A stretch of DNA of 64,000 nucleotides from Phoenix dactylifera (lineage: Eukaryota; Streptophyta; Magnoliopsida; Arecales; Arecaceae). A program made the position numbers and the translations under genes. The stretch lies in NCBI RefSeq assembly GCF_009389715.1, contig NW_024067929.1, forward strand, positions 62,001-126,000. The letters run 5' to 3'. Each line of letters begins with the position of its first letter. Positions within the stretch are counted from its first letter, which is position 1. Below the pieces are notes generated by a model. It had not been told where the DNA came from. It ran no database searches and was given only the letters and a program-made list of their open reading frames with translations. Shown in pieces: positions 35,611 to 47,299 of this stretch.

Positions 35611-36013
35611 GCAATCAAGATCAAGAATGAGCTTTAGGTCCCAAACTATGTTGGATCCTTTAGGGTTAGTACTTGATGTTCCTTTTGGAACCCAAACTTT
35701 CTTGGATTTAGCTTATAATTATTACTCAATTTGTTGTGGCTAAACTTTCTATAGTTATATTCATATGCTTATGTCCTAATTTATTGCAACATGATAAGTA
35801 ATATTTTCATTTTTAGCTTTTACAAATATATTCTTTAAGTATTTTTGTTTCCTATTTGTTTTATATCCTAATCCAGCCTTATTATATACAGCTTTTTGAC
35901 TATCAAGAATCATATTTAATTTGGTTGAGCTAAGTGTAAACTTGTCTACTAAGGATTTATATTTTTCAGCATCTTCTTTTAACTTGACATTTTTAGTAAT
36001 TAGATTCTTGGTT
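35611..36013 (-). pseudogene. element A gag-pol linker
   Basis: Broken frames continuing the Lys/Glu-rich coiled-coil-like tail of gag (pieces such as KLKEDAEKYKSLVDKFTLSS) toward the protease. A CNKLGHKH-like piece near 35790 may be a decayed second zinc-knuckle region. No independent gene. Confidence 0.55.
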
Positions 36014-37285
36014 TCATTTGTGAGTCTCCCTACTTAATGTTTCATAGTTATGAGATAGTTTCAGCTTATCTTTGATAAGAGATTGATTTTCTTCTTTTAG
36101 AACTTTATTTTTATTGATGAGTTTTTTGTGTTCTTCCATGAGTTCTAAAAATGCATCATGTAATTCATCAACAGTAAAATCACATTCAAGTTCAGAATCT
36201 ACCTCATCGTCATTGGCCATATGGCATATTTGGGCCATCTCTTGATGATCTTCCTCTTCCGAACTTGACTCCTCACTTTCACTCCATTCAGCCATGAAGT
36301 TCTTCTTCTTAAGTTTTCTTGCCATCCACTTTAATTCCGGGCAATCTATCTTATAATGCCCGGGCTTGTTACACTCATAACAAATTGGTGTTTCTTTTCC
36401 TTTTCTTTGTCCTTACCCTTTTCTTTGCTTGAGCTACCTTTGAAGAAGGGTTTCTTTTTATGAAATCTCTTCTTACCTCTCATAAATTTTCTGAATTTTC
36501 TTCCAAGCATAGCCATTCCTTCTTCATCAAATTCATCATCATCATCAGATTCTTCCGATTCAGTTTCTTGTTTTGGAGTGGTAGACTTTAGGGCAATGGT
36601 CTTTCTTCTCTTGACCTCATCTTCTGAATTTTGCCTCATGGTCAACTCATGGGTCATGAGTGATCCTAGAAGTTCCTCCAATTGCAGTGTATTGAGTTCC
36701 TTTACTTTCTGAATTGCTGTTACCTTGGCCTCCCAAATTCTTGGTAGAGACCTGAGAATTTTCGCACCAATTCAGAGTTAGTATAAGACTTTCCTAAACT
36801 CTTTAGCCCATTTATGATTTCAGTGAAACGAGTAAACATTTCAGTTATGACTCAGTGGATTCCATTTTAAACAATTCATACTTATGTACTAATATGTTTA
36901 TTTTTGACTCCTTAACTTGATTAGTTTCTTCATGTGTGACCTCAAGTTTATCCCAAATTTCTTTTACAGAGATGCATGTAGATATTCTATTGAATTCACT
37001 TACATCTAGTGAACAGTAAAGTACATTAATCGCTTTAGCATTTAGTTGTGCTAGTCTTCTATCACTTTCATTCCAATCCATTTCTGGTTTAGGTATGATA
37101 GTGCCCTCTATACTAATTGTGGGTGTGTGAGGTCCTCTAGTTATAATATACCACAATTCATAGTCTAGAGCTTGAATGAATATCCTCATCCTAGCTTTCC
37201 AGTATGTGTAATTTGTGCCATTAAATAGAGGAGGTCTATTTGTGGATTGTCCCTCACTCATAGAACATCCCACTTGGGTTGTCAT
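36014..37285 (-). pseudogene. element A gag (frameshifted)
   Basis: Starts with an ATG at 37285. The N-terminal part contains RPPLFNGTNYTYWKARMRIF and SVKEIWDKLEVTHEET, typical of the DUF4219/UBN2 gag of copia elements. After a frame change come LEELLGSLMTHELTM (36681 on) and an acidic, then Lys-rich region. Next is a CCHC knuckle CYECNKPGHYKIDC near 36385-36340, then an acidic/coiled-coil tail (36325-36014). Frame changes near 36750, 36380 and 36340. The long charged tail after the knuckle fits Sirevirus-type gag. Confidence 0.88.
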
Positions 37286-37334
37286 GATCTTTGACTCTTG
37301 ATTGTGAGATCAACAAATACTATAGGAGCACCTT

Positions 37335-37346
37335 GCTCTGATACCA
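37335..37346 (-). other. primer-binding site of element A
   Basis: Reads TGGTATCAGAGC on -, the complement of the 3' end of plant initiator tRNA-Met, two bases inside the 5' LTR boundary at 37349. Confidence 0.93.
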
Positions 37347-37348
37347 CT

Positions 37349-38795
37349 TGTTGCCCAAGGTGACAAGCCAAGAGGGGGGGATGAATTGGTTTCTCTTAAT
37401 TTTTACTATCTTACTTATACCAATTGATGAGTTAGTGAAATAGAACAATGCACAATATAAACACACAAGAAGTATAGTGGTTCGGTGCTCTCCTAAGCAC
37501 CTACGTCCACTCCCTAAGCGACCCCTTGGAAATTCACTATAATCCCGCGGATTACAGTTGGATTGTTTTCCGGGCTCACAATCCAAAAACCTTGACACTT
37601 TGATTTTCCGGGATCACCAAAACCTATGTTGGTTTTACGGGCTCACCAACGAACCTTCACAATTGGTTTTACGGGTTCACCAATAAACCTACACCGTTGG
37701 TTTTACGGGCTCACCAACAAACCTTTACAAGGTGATTAATAAAAGAAGGAAGAAAGTTGAAGCTCCTAGATGAGCAAATATAACATTTATAATCTACAAA
37801 GAAGAGTTTAGAGAATAGTTATCGCTTGATGAGACTTCTCTCTTCTTTGTCAAGAATGCTTCACTCTTCAAGGGTGGATGGAACTCTTAATATCTCTTGG
37901 AATCTGCTCAACCCACTTTCTTTTGACTCTTGAATGAAGCACTTGGATGAAGAAGATTAGGACACTTGTCTTTCTTGTGTAAGCTTTGATATTTTGCAAA
38001 AGGATGTTTCCTCTGATGAATAGTGTCACTTTAAATAGTTTCCTTCATCCATTGGACAAGCCCCAATGGTTAGAATTCAAAAACTAGCCGTTACTCACTG
38101 TTAGGAGGTCAAAAAGTACTTCTGCAGAACTAGCCGTTATGCTTCTGCCCGTGCTTGGGTCGACTCAACTTTTACTGGGGTCGACCCAACTTTCACTTGG
38201 GTCGACTCAACATTTACTAGGGTCGACCCTCTCAGAACCACAGAACCTTGCATTTCAGCCTTCCTTCACTTGGGTCGACTCAACATCTTTTTGGGTCGAC
38301 TCAAGGTTCAGTTGGGTCGACTCAACTTCCACTTGGGTCGACCCTCTCAGGGTTTCCAGAAAACCTATTTTTGAATGTCATTGCTTTGGGTCGACTCATG
38401 TTAACTTGGGGTCGACTCAAGTTTGGATCGACTCAAGTTTCATTTGGGTCGACCCTCTCAAGGTTTCCATAGAACTGTTTTCTTGAGGCTTGAGGATTGG
38501 GTCGACTCATCCTTTACTTGGGTCGACCCAACTACTGTTCATCCGTGCCATTTTTGCAGAAGTGTGCCAGATGGTTTCTTGATGTGCCGGGGTCGACTCA
38601 ATCAATCTGGGGGTCGACTCAATCCACACTTTGCTGCAACTTAAGGTTAGATTCATCCATATAAACAATGAAATGCATCTTTATCTTATTATACTAATGT
38701 ACTGAGAGTGACAGACTTATAAATGATGTATCGAATTAACTTGTAACATACTCTTGATTATTGTATTAATCATCAAAATACCACTATCATCCTCA
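37349..38795 (-). repeat. element A 5' LTR (right copy, 1447 bp)
   Basis: TGTTGCCC...CATCCTCA, near-identical to 18595-20042. Carries the second GTCGAC array (about 38156-38617). Followed by target copy GAGGC at 38796-38800. Confidence 0.95.
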
Positions 38796-38800
38796 GAGGC

Positions 38801-39214
38801 GGACGGAAAATTTATTATGGTGCCCTAACAGATGTTTATGAGTTAGATTATTACGGAAACTTTAAGGTAGTATTATTTCGATATGATTGGGTGGATATAA
38901 ACTCATCTAGAGGTTTGAAGCAAGATATAAATGGCTTCACACTAGTAAATTTTTCAAGGTTGATACATACTGGTGTGCTATTGAAAGATGACCCATTTGT
39001 TTTTTCATCTCAAGCTCAACAAGTGTTCTTCGTGCAAGACTCGAAGGATAAAGATTGGTCTGTTGTTATTAAGACTAAACCTAGGGACTTGAATGATATG
39101 GGAAAAGGGTTAGCAGAGGAGGATGATGAGACTTATACTCAGTGTATGCCTTTTAATGTTTCGCCAATTGATGAACTGAATTCTACTAGTTTGGTTAGGA
39201 TGGATGTTGAATGA
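38801..39214 (+). pseudogene. CACTA DUF4216 domain, right part
   Basis: Continues the exon interrupted at 18594. After a one-base deletion near 38815 the frame gives GALTDVYELDYYGNFKVVLF, RYDWVDI, GFTLVNFSRLIHTG, SQAQQVFFVQD and WSVVIKTKPRDL, the DUF4216 signature in order. It ends at a stop at 39212-39214. DUF4216 is found at the C-terminus of plant CACTA transposase-type proteins; its role is not established. Confidence 0.88.
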
Positions 39215-40496
39215 GAGCTGGCTAGTTTCTTAATGGTAAAAAAAACATTACTTTTATGCATTAAATTATTTTGCAATTAATAAATTATTTTATAGATTTA
39301 ATTTTTAACTAATATTGATTCTTTTTTGTGTATACTAGATTACAACATCCGTGGGATCTACTTCTGATCGTTCCCAGCAGCCCGGATGAGCCCCATACTC
39401 AGTCTGGGTCCCAGTCTGAGCACGCCCCACCTGCAGATCGTCCCAGACATGGATGACGTGGACGTCCTAGGTAAATTTGATTTAAATCATTGCCTTTATA
39501 ATTTACAATTTGGTTTAGTTAGCAATTTTGCATGATTTGTCTGCCAGGAATTGGCACACCACAGCTTGATTTGGTCTCACCTTGTTTAGGCAGGCTCTAA
39601 GGGCCCTCGCATTGTAAGATCCTGGAAGAAGAAATTAGAAGCGAGAGGGGTAAATGTAGGGTTCATCTGTTTTCTTGCCTATTATTCTCCTAGGAAACAC
39701 ATAATATTTTGTCCATGATATATTGGTTAACTTTCATGCAATAGTGTGATTAATTTCAACCATAAGATATAGGACTTTCTGCATAAAATTTAACCAATAG
39801 AAGAGACATAAGTAGTCAATATAATCTAAAATAGTTTCAAATGCACACATGTTTTGCATATACCCCAGCTTCCTTAGAGGTATATCAACTCACAGACTTG
39901 CTCTTGAAAAGCTATTGGAAGCACTCCAAATCTTATTTGGTGAAGATCTGTTAAATGCTGGTGAAGCATGGTTTGAGAAAGATGCAATAGGCAAGACTAG
40001 GAGGTTGCTAGCAGCTTTTATATATTGGTCTTGGTCATTGTTGTTTCGCAGGCTTTACTCTTGACTATTCAAATTTGTTCTTTATGAAGGTGCTCAATCT
40101 GCCGTATTGGCTGATCTCCTATCATGTTTGATGTGTTTAGTGGGAGCTGTTTCTTTTTAACAACCACATGTAGTAATGGCTCTTAGAAACTTTTTACTAG
40201 CTTTCATAACTCAATCCTTATCAATCACAATCTCTTATGAGTTACTTATCTACTTCCCGTAAAATTGCATCTTCTTTTTTTGCTAGTATGATATCAGGTT
40301 TTCCCTGTCCTATACATTGATGAAGTTGTAAATAGCTGGAAATTTTCAATTTGATCTATATTCACTTTTGTCATTTGTTTATCATGTCTTCCTTGTGCAG
40401 CTTCCATGAGATTCTTGTTGAAAGTTTTCCTAAAGCTGTTCTGCATCCTCTTACAAGGCAGGAGTCAATGTAGTGCCTTCTACAGTTCTCTTTGTA
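39215..40496 (+). other. CACTA interior with exon-like pieces of unknown origin
   Basis: Two weak exon-like pieces. Bases 39341-39470 give a Gln/Pro/Ser-rich stretch between AG and GT signals and may start the second CACTA gene. Bases 39880-40018 encode HRLALEKLLEALQILFGEDL and EAWFEKDAIGKTRRLLAA, and 40401-40450 FHEILVESFPKAVLHPL after TTGTGCAG. The latter two look like consecutive exons of an ordinary plant gene that I do not recognise; possibly captured. Confidence 0.35.
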
Positions 40497-42738
40497 AGAA
40501 TTCACAGCAAACTTAGGTAGTGTGACAATGAATTCTTTTTGTAAGAAAACACGCGTATAGTGACGGAAAATTAGTGACGGACCGTTATCAGTCACTATTT
40601 GTGATGGATTAGTGACCGACAGAAATTTGATCACCGTGGTGTAAACTTAGTGACAGATTAGTGACAGGCCGGTCACAGAATGCGCAGGTAGGATGGGCGC
40701 CAAAACTTAGTGACCATCGTAGTGACGGGGTATCTGTCAGCAAAATGATAACCGAAATTGCAACCAGATAGTGACAAATTCAGCCGTCACAAATATTGTA
40801 ACCTAAGTGTTTATAAATTTTTAAAAGATTATTTTTGGCAGTGACGGGTTATTGACAAAAATTTCCGTTACCAAATTTAAATTTTAATTCCAAAAATATT
40901 AAAATATTATTTTTGAGTAATTCTAAATTAAAAAAGATAAAAGGAGGAAAATCCAAAATGAAAACTAAGTGTGTCCGCCGTCCCGGCCCCAAATTTCTTC
41001 GATAATCCAATTCAATCGTTCTCCAGAAAACTCAAATTTTCTTCTTCTCATTTTCAAATCTTATGGTGCCGGTCATGACCTATTTGCACCCCTACTGCTG
41101 CTTTCCTGCAATAGGATTGGATTTTGGAAGAAGGTCTGGGGATTTTTTTTTGTCCTCGTGAGTGGGGAGCTGGGAGACATCAAGTTATCGGTCCAATCAG
41201 CCTCATAGATAAAAAATAGTTTGATATGAAAATTTGGCTTGCAGACCGACTTACCTCATCACTTCCCCATCAGCCCGGTCGAACTTAAACATTGGCTTTC
41301 GTCCTGATTGGACGGTTAGGCTTCTGGCATCGCCGCTTCCCCTTTCTTGTCTCCCCCTCTCCTCGACCTCCGCCCCTCCTCTCCGGCTCCTCTTGCCGAC
41401 CATTTGTGCCTCCCGTCGACGGTGACCACGGCTACATCACGCCCCCCGATCGGCCGATCCAACTCTCACCCGGGACAAGATCATGGACGGCTACATCACC
41501 CCGTCGACGCCCCCCTTTTTCTTGCTCGTCGCTAGGGTTTTCAGAAACCCACAACTGGTTCTTCCCTGAGGCAAGGTAAACCCTAACCCCGTTTCTTTGT
41601 ACCCCATGGATAACCAAATAAAAGAACGAAGAAGAGGAAGAGGAAGGGGGAAGGAACTTACGAGGGTCTCCGCCTGTGGATCCAGCGCCGTGCTTGATCG
41701 CCGCCTGTGGCCGCAGTTGTCGACGGCCGTGCTAGGGTTCTTCTTTTCCTCCTATCCGGGTTCTTTTCCTTCCCCTACTGCAGGTAGGGCAAGGTAGAGA
41801 GGGTCCATTCCTCCCCCCTATGCTGTGGGTAGTCCAGTCCCGATTGGCATTCTTCCGTCCCCTGTTGGTCACGTTCTCTATTGATGTTGAATTTTGTCCT
41901 CAAGGTCTCTCTCTTCGTCTCTCTGTCTCTCTCTCTCTCTCTTTCAGTATAGAGCTTATCCCTTCTTTTCCCTCTGATTTTTGGGGTTTTCTTCGTTTTT
42001 CCTGATATTATGTGGTAGATTTTATAATGGTGGTTAAGATTTGCGCTACAATACCAAGGTTAGGGTTTTGGGTTGCCCTGGTCTTGAAGTTGCCGGATCT
42101 GGCTGTAGCTATATGAAGTAAGAGAAGAGGGAAGAAAACTGGTCGGCTTGCTCTCCTTATTGTTGCAAACCCCGCTTACCAAGCTTCCCACATTAATTTG
42201 TTCTTAAAATGTAGCTTCCTATTTATTCTTTTTTATTTTTTGTGAGAAGGGCAGAAGAAGGAGATGGTGCATGTGTTAGCCATTTTTAGAGGACCTTCTC
42301 ACACATCAAGAGCTATCTATTTTCTTTGATTTTTTAATGTTTTTATTAATTTTTCAAAGTGATGATATCTCGGCCATTATCCAGGCAAGCTGCTTTTTAA
42401 TTGCTGCAGATTGTGTCATCAATGCCTACATCTGAGTCTTATTTTCTTTTAATCTGTCGCTATTGTTCCATGCTGTTCTCTATAAATCTCTCTAATTACT
42501 TTTGGTTGTGTATTGCTATGAAACTTTTTGGCCTCCTATGTTTTGGACTTCACACTAAGTGCAACCAATTGATCTGGGATTATGGCTGATATGCACCAAA
42601 ACAATAATGGATATTTTTTCAGCTGTTAATTTATGTCTCTAGAAAATCCAATGGTAACTTAACATATTCAATTTTACCATCAACATTTAGAATGAGGTTG
42701 CAGAGCTTAATTACTGTAGAAAGAGCTTTATAAAGATT

Positions 42739-43207
42739 TTAAGTAGGTGATAGATATGTCTTTACCCTGTTGCTGATGATCATAAAAGATTGAAACAATA
42801 TGGTCCTGGTATTTTTGGATTGGGCTTTCAATCTCAGGATCGAAAATGACACAAAGTCTTGTACTGTAGCAAATTCTTGTATTTTGGATTGAACAGGCCT
42901 CATTACTTGCAGCGTTCGAAGCGCAATTTCTTCTAGGCGCTTCCATACAACTTCACGTTTGGACTTAATCTCCTTTTCTTTAGATTCATCTTTCTTCAAA
43001 CTTCTTCAAGCACTCCATGAATAGCCCAGGATCATGATCAGAAAATATCTTACGAACATTTAGGTGAGGCTCTGAACAGCTTGTTCCAGTGAGACTTTGT
43101 ATTTCTCTCCAAAGCAGGGAGATAATTGTAAAAATCGCCTTAACGTTTTGTTTGATTAAGTTTCAATATGATCATTGTTCCATAAAAATAACGCTCTCTC
43201 TGCAACC
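42739..43207 (-). pseudogene. PP2A B' (B56) regulatory subunit fragment inside the 4.8-kb element
   Basis: On -, an exon beginning after GCAG at 43208 encodes VAERALFLWNNDHI. After a gap come AVQSLT, NVRKIFSDHDPGLFMECLKK and ESKEKEIKSKREVVWKRLEE, in the order and spacing of the C-terminal part of plant PP2A B' subunits. The pieces lie in different frames with stops, and the rest of the HEAT-like repeat protein is not seen. The splice acceptor before VAERAL suggests a genomic rather than cDNA copy. Assigned from recalled family motifs. Confidence 0.75.
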
Positions 43208-43864
43208 TGCAAAAGGACCACAAGAAACTTCCTGCATAATTTTCTTAACAAGCTATTTGCAAGGAAAACAAGTAAAGCCACATCATCAGGTCCCCAAAAA
43301 TTGTTCAAATGCATGTCACATGAAAATTTTAATTCTCAAAGGAAAGATAGGATATATGAATATCCATGCATTTCGAATTTCAAGTAGCCATGTAAAAGCT
43401 TGTTCACCTTTATCACCATAAGCATTAATTTTCTTAGTAAATTACAAGTTCTCAACAAACTCACAATATATTTTATCATTCTTATTTATCTCAAAGCAGT
43501 AGTATGAATCATGAAACTTCATCAGCTTCCAATAGGCAATCAAAAATAGAAAGTGCAATTCCATATATACTTCATACTTTGATAGTGATAGATTGTGTTA
43601 CCCTTGTTAACTTATTAGTGTCACACATCTTGATATTGGTGCTAGAAATGATACCAGTAGGAATTTTCTGGGTTTCCTCAATGAAATGGACAATTATTCC
43701 ATCTCCTTAAAAACAAATCTAAAAGTATCTGGTGTCTGAAGTTCTCTACTAGTCCTTTTGCTAACCAAAATCCTCAAATATACTGGGACAACTCATTGTT
43801 GCTTACTGGGTAACAAGGACCAGAGTTTCATAGTATGTATTAGTCTTTATTAACATCTTGTAAG

Positions 43865-44212
43865 GACTGAATCGCTTTTAGTATCGGTGGGCGGGTACTT
43901 GATAAGTATCGTAGTGCACTTAAACTGAATATTGCCGAGGCCTTGATTTGTACTCAAGATTGGGTGGTGGAAAAGAAAGGTATATGTTTTATTAATTATA
44001 TTTCTATTATTTTGAATAATTTATTATTAATTATTGCAATTATTTTCAATGTAGATGTTGAGGATGCCGAGTTAGATGAGATTGTAGAAGATGTCATAAA
44101 CTCAAGTTTCTACAATGAAACTCAATCAACTCAATGCTGCGGGCCAATGTTGAATCCAATTCATAGTGAGATGAATCATGATCATGGGATACTCCCTTTT
44201 GGTTTGGTTTAA
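43865..44212 (+). pseudogene. hAT transposase C-terminal fragment
   Basis: The frame near 43870-43979 reads SIGGRVLDKYRSALKLNIAE then ALICTQDWV. This is the dimerisation region of plant hAT (Ac/Tam3-type) transposases, usually FSxGGRVLDxYRSSL..VEALICTxDW. A GT/AG intron (43980-44054) separates it from an acidic tail (DVEDAELDEIVEDVI) ending at 44212. The catalytic region and the BED zinc finger are absent. Confidence 0.75.
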
Positions 44213-45783
44213 ATATGGATGTTGTTATAGTTTGGACTTTTTTAGTTTTGCTTTGACTATGGATGTTGCCATTGGTTATTGTAATTTTGGTTAATAATTT
44301 CAGCTTCTCAAGGTATGCCCTCATCTAATGTCACTCTTAACTTTTGCTCATGTTTTTATATTTCTGTAAGTAACTATGAACTGAATTGTAATGCTTTCTT
44401 TTTAACTTCAGATGGATATGCTTTGCTAAAGGAAACAGGTTAAGGGAAACAAAAAAGGGGCAATGCTCTCTCTCTCTCTCTATTTTTTTTTTTTCCCCTC
44501 TGATGAATGGAATGAACAGGTTAAGGAAACAACAAGGGGCAATGCAAAAGCAAAGGGTCAAAGCATACTGCTGGCTTTCTATCTGAACGAATACAAGTTC
44601 TTATTCCGACTCCTTCCCGGTTGACAGAGTTGAAGTCATTTATGTCAGTCCATTGGAATCATATACTGACGACATTTATATATGTCTCTTGTATTCTGAA
44701 AAGAGAGATGCTGAAATGAAAAGCTTTCAGTAGAACACTTCCATTGTTTGTTTATGCATATGACTAGATGAGGCTCTAGCTTGTATTTTTTCTTTATTAT
44801 GAGCCAATCAATGTACCAAATATACCAGATTATTGGAATGTGACTAGTGACCAAATTTGGTTACTGAATAGTTTACCAAGTATTGTGACGAGCTAAATAT
44901 AAACTTAGTGACAGGATTTTGGTTTCTAAAAATTGATTTTGCTCAGTGAGTCAGTAACGGAATTAGTGACAAATTTAGTGACAAAATTTGTGACCATGTC
45001 TATGACGACTAAATCTGTCACTGAAGGTTGTGACAAATCAGTGACCAAATTTGTGACCGAATTCTGTGACAAAATCAGTGACCAAGTTATCTTCGTTACT
45101 AACTCAATGACTGGTTAGTGACGGGAAATACGTAATTTCTTAAATATTTAATTTTTGGATTTGTAACGGCTTAGTGACGGCGGTTCTGTCACGGAGTTTA
45201 GTGACGGGAATCGCCGCCGTCATTGAGAATTTAGTGACGCGTGTTTTTGTAACTAATTTCGTGACGGGAGCTCCGGTCACAAATTTCGTATTAGTAACCG
45301 GAAAACACGGTATAGTGACGGGAATTTCCGTCACTATACGCGTGTTTTCTGGTAGAATTCACAGCAAACTTAGTGAACTACATCTAGTTGCAGTTTTCAA
45401 ATAAGAATCCTAGTAAAGGTAAATCATGTTGTAGGTGCATGGGAATCACATGCCACTCATATTCTTTGCTTTAGACCACATATTCTTCCCTATGTAAGGA
45501 AATCTATGTTGTGTGTGTATCTGTGAGGGAAAGAGATGGCGAACCCACCTGGCATTGCTGAGAGAACAGGGAGGTGGCCCAGAAATCTATTCAAAGGCCA
45601 ACTTAGGATGAACTTCTGTACCAAGGTTCAAAACTAAATTAGAATAGGACAGACAAATATATCATATGCTGTCAGTAATAGTACCTATGCTGTTTACTAC
45701 AATAGCAGTGATACGCCAATGTTCTTTCCAGCAAACCTAACTATTTTAAATCATTTGCCTTTAATGGACTTCTTATTTCATAG

Positions 45784-47067
45784 ATGGACTAGGAAGAGTG
45801 AGGAGAACATGAGGGCCCACTCGAGCACGAGACGTATGGACCCTACCTGAGATAAGAAGATTGTCGTCCATTGCAACGAACTGGGGCAGCCCATCAAGAA
45901 TGCAGCAAGCATTTTATCCACTTTTTTAGGATCGGTTGCACGGAAGGGACAATTGTGTCCGCTCAACTATACGAAATGGAACGAAATGCTTTCTTCGTAT
46001 AAGGTTGAGCTTCTTAGAGTTGTTGAGGTAAAGAATTGAATTTGCTTACTGTTGCCGGGGTAAAAATCCCATCTGTTGCGGGAGGGAGCTTGTCCACTAC
46101 TGGTTTTCCGAGAGAGCTCAGGTTGTATATATTTTTTCAATACCTTAGATTGTATTTACTATTATTATAGATTAGAAATATATACATTGTATAAATTACA
46201 TTGTTTATTGTTTTTCGGGTAAGACATATTCCAATATTAGTAGAGCTGCTCGAGCATCACAGACTGTTCCTCACACTTCAGGCTCCATGAGTTATGCGAG
46301 GCGTAGAACTGAATTCGTAAGCTTTCTTGAAATAATTTAAATTTATCTTAAATTATTCTATCATATAGCATGTATACTCTTGAAATATACTTTTTGTTGT
46401 AGATGGATGATAATGGGAGGGAGCCTGGTAGGGTGGAGTTTTATAAGATGACTCACACCCACCGAGATGGCAGCTTTGTCCGGAAGGAGTCAAGAGATAT
46501 AGTTGTATGTATTCATCTTTGGCTTGTGCTGTATTTTTTTGGTTTTATTATTGGCATACATTAATTTGAATTTTTTTTTGAGAGATATAAGATAGGGCAA
46601 CAAATCTTATTTCGGAGCGCGTCGGGGGGTCATCATCATCCGACGCGATCCATAATATTGAAGCTCAAGTGCTCGCTGAATTAATGGGCCCAGAGCGTTA
46701 TGGTCAAGTGAGGGGTTACGGCGTTAGAGTTACCCCCACTCAGTTGTCTTCAGTAGGCACATATACAAGGAATGCCAGAGAATCTAGTAACACTGTAGAA
46801 GTTCGTCATCTCAAGCAACTATTGAAGAGCTGAAGCAAAACCAAGCAAATTTGCAGTCTCAGCTTACGAATATTTCATCCATGTTACAACGATTTCTCCC
46901 TTCTCAGGTAAATAACTATATATATTTGAATACTTTACATATTATCAATTATGATATATGAGTTAATGTATCACATTATTCCTAATTTCTAAGGGTTTTT
47001 TTTTTTGTAGATTCCTGATACTTCAAACGCTTGTAGAGATGATGATGGAGCTGAATCCCGTCTCTGA
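45784..47067 (+). pseudogene. CACTA second gene, Transposase_24 (PF03004)-type
   Basis: Exons approximately 45784-46027, 46236-46318, 46403-46504, 46590-46912 and 47012-47067 with GT/AG-like edges. They encode IVVHCNELGQPIKNAASILS and WNEMLSSYKVELL; SRAARASQTVPHTSGSMSYA; EPGRVEFYKMTHTHRDGSF; LAELMGPERYGQVRGYGVRV; a coiled-coil piece (EELKQNQANLQSQL); and a short tail ending at the stop 47065-47067. This order matches plant CACTA Transposase_24 proteins. Frame changes in the first and fourth exons make it non-functional. Confidence 0.8.
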
Positions 47068-47299
47068 TGCATTCTAGATTATCTTTTATGAGTTTGATAT
47101 GTATATGTTTCTTATTTTTCACAGTACATTGTAATTTGAAACTTATTAAGCAAATTTTTAATCAGATATGACAATATTCATATTTCGAATAATCTGAGTG
47201 TTTGTGTCAATGTATCAATGTAATACAGGTTCATATTGTAATAATGTATGTTCTGTAATGTGTGTTTTTTAATATGGAATGGTGTTTTAATTTTTTTTT

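Larger units (their letters stand above)
18595..38795 (-). mobile_element. Ty1/copia element A (Sirevirus-like), split by element B
   Basis: A complete LTR element on - with TG...CA LTRs (18595-20042 and 37349-38795), a tRNA-Met-type primer site next to the right LTR, a polypurine tract next to the left LTR, and an exact 5-bp target duplication GAGGC (18590-18594 and 38796-38800). Order on -: gag, protease, [element B], integrase, RT, RNase H, then a third ORF before the 3' LTR. The extra ORF after pol and the long Sirevirus-type gag point to the Sirevirus branch of copia. Several frameshifts make it non-autonomous today. It landed inside the CACTA DUF4216 exon. Confidence 0.93.
40545..45349. 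mobile_element. 4.8-kb DNA element with 22-bp perfect terminal inverted repeats, CACTA-like
   Basis: The 22 bases at 40545-40566 (GAAAACACGCG...GACGG) are the exact reverse complement of 45328-45349. Both ends are followed inward by many copies of AGTGACGG/AGTGACAAA-type subterminal words, as in CACTA elements; the outermost bases (CTACCAG on the right, read inward) resemble a decayed CACTACCAG. A 19-bp repeat AGAATTCACAGCAAACTTA flanks it (40497-40515 and 45354-45372). No transposase of its own is seen. It contains a GC-rich gene-5'-end-like block with CTCTCT runs (41300-42000), a PP2A B' fragment and a hAT fragment, so it looks non-autonomous and gene-capturing. Confidence 0.7.
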
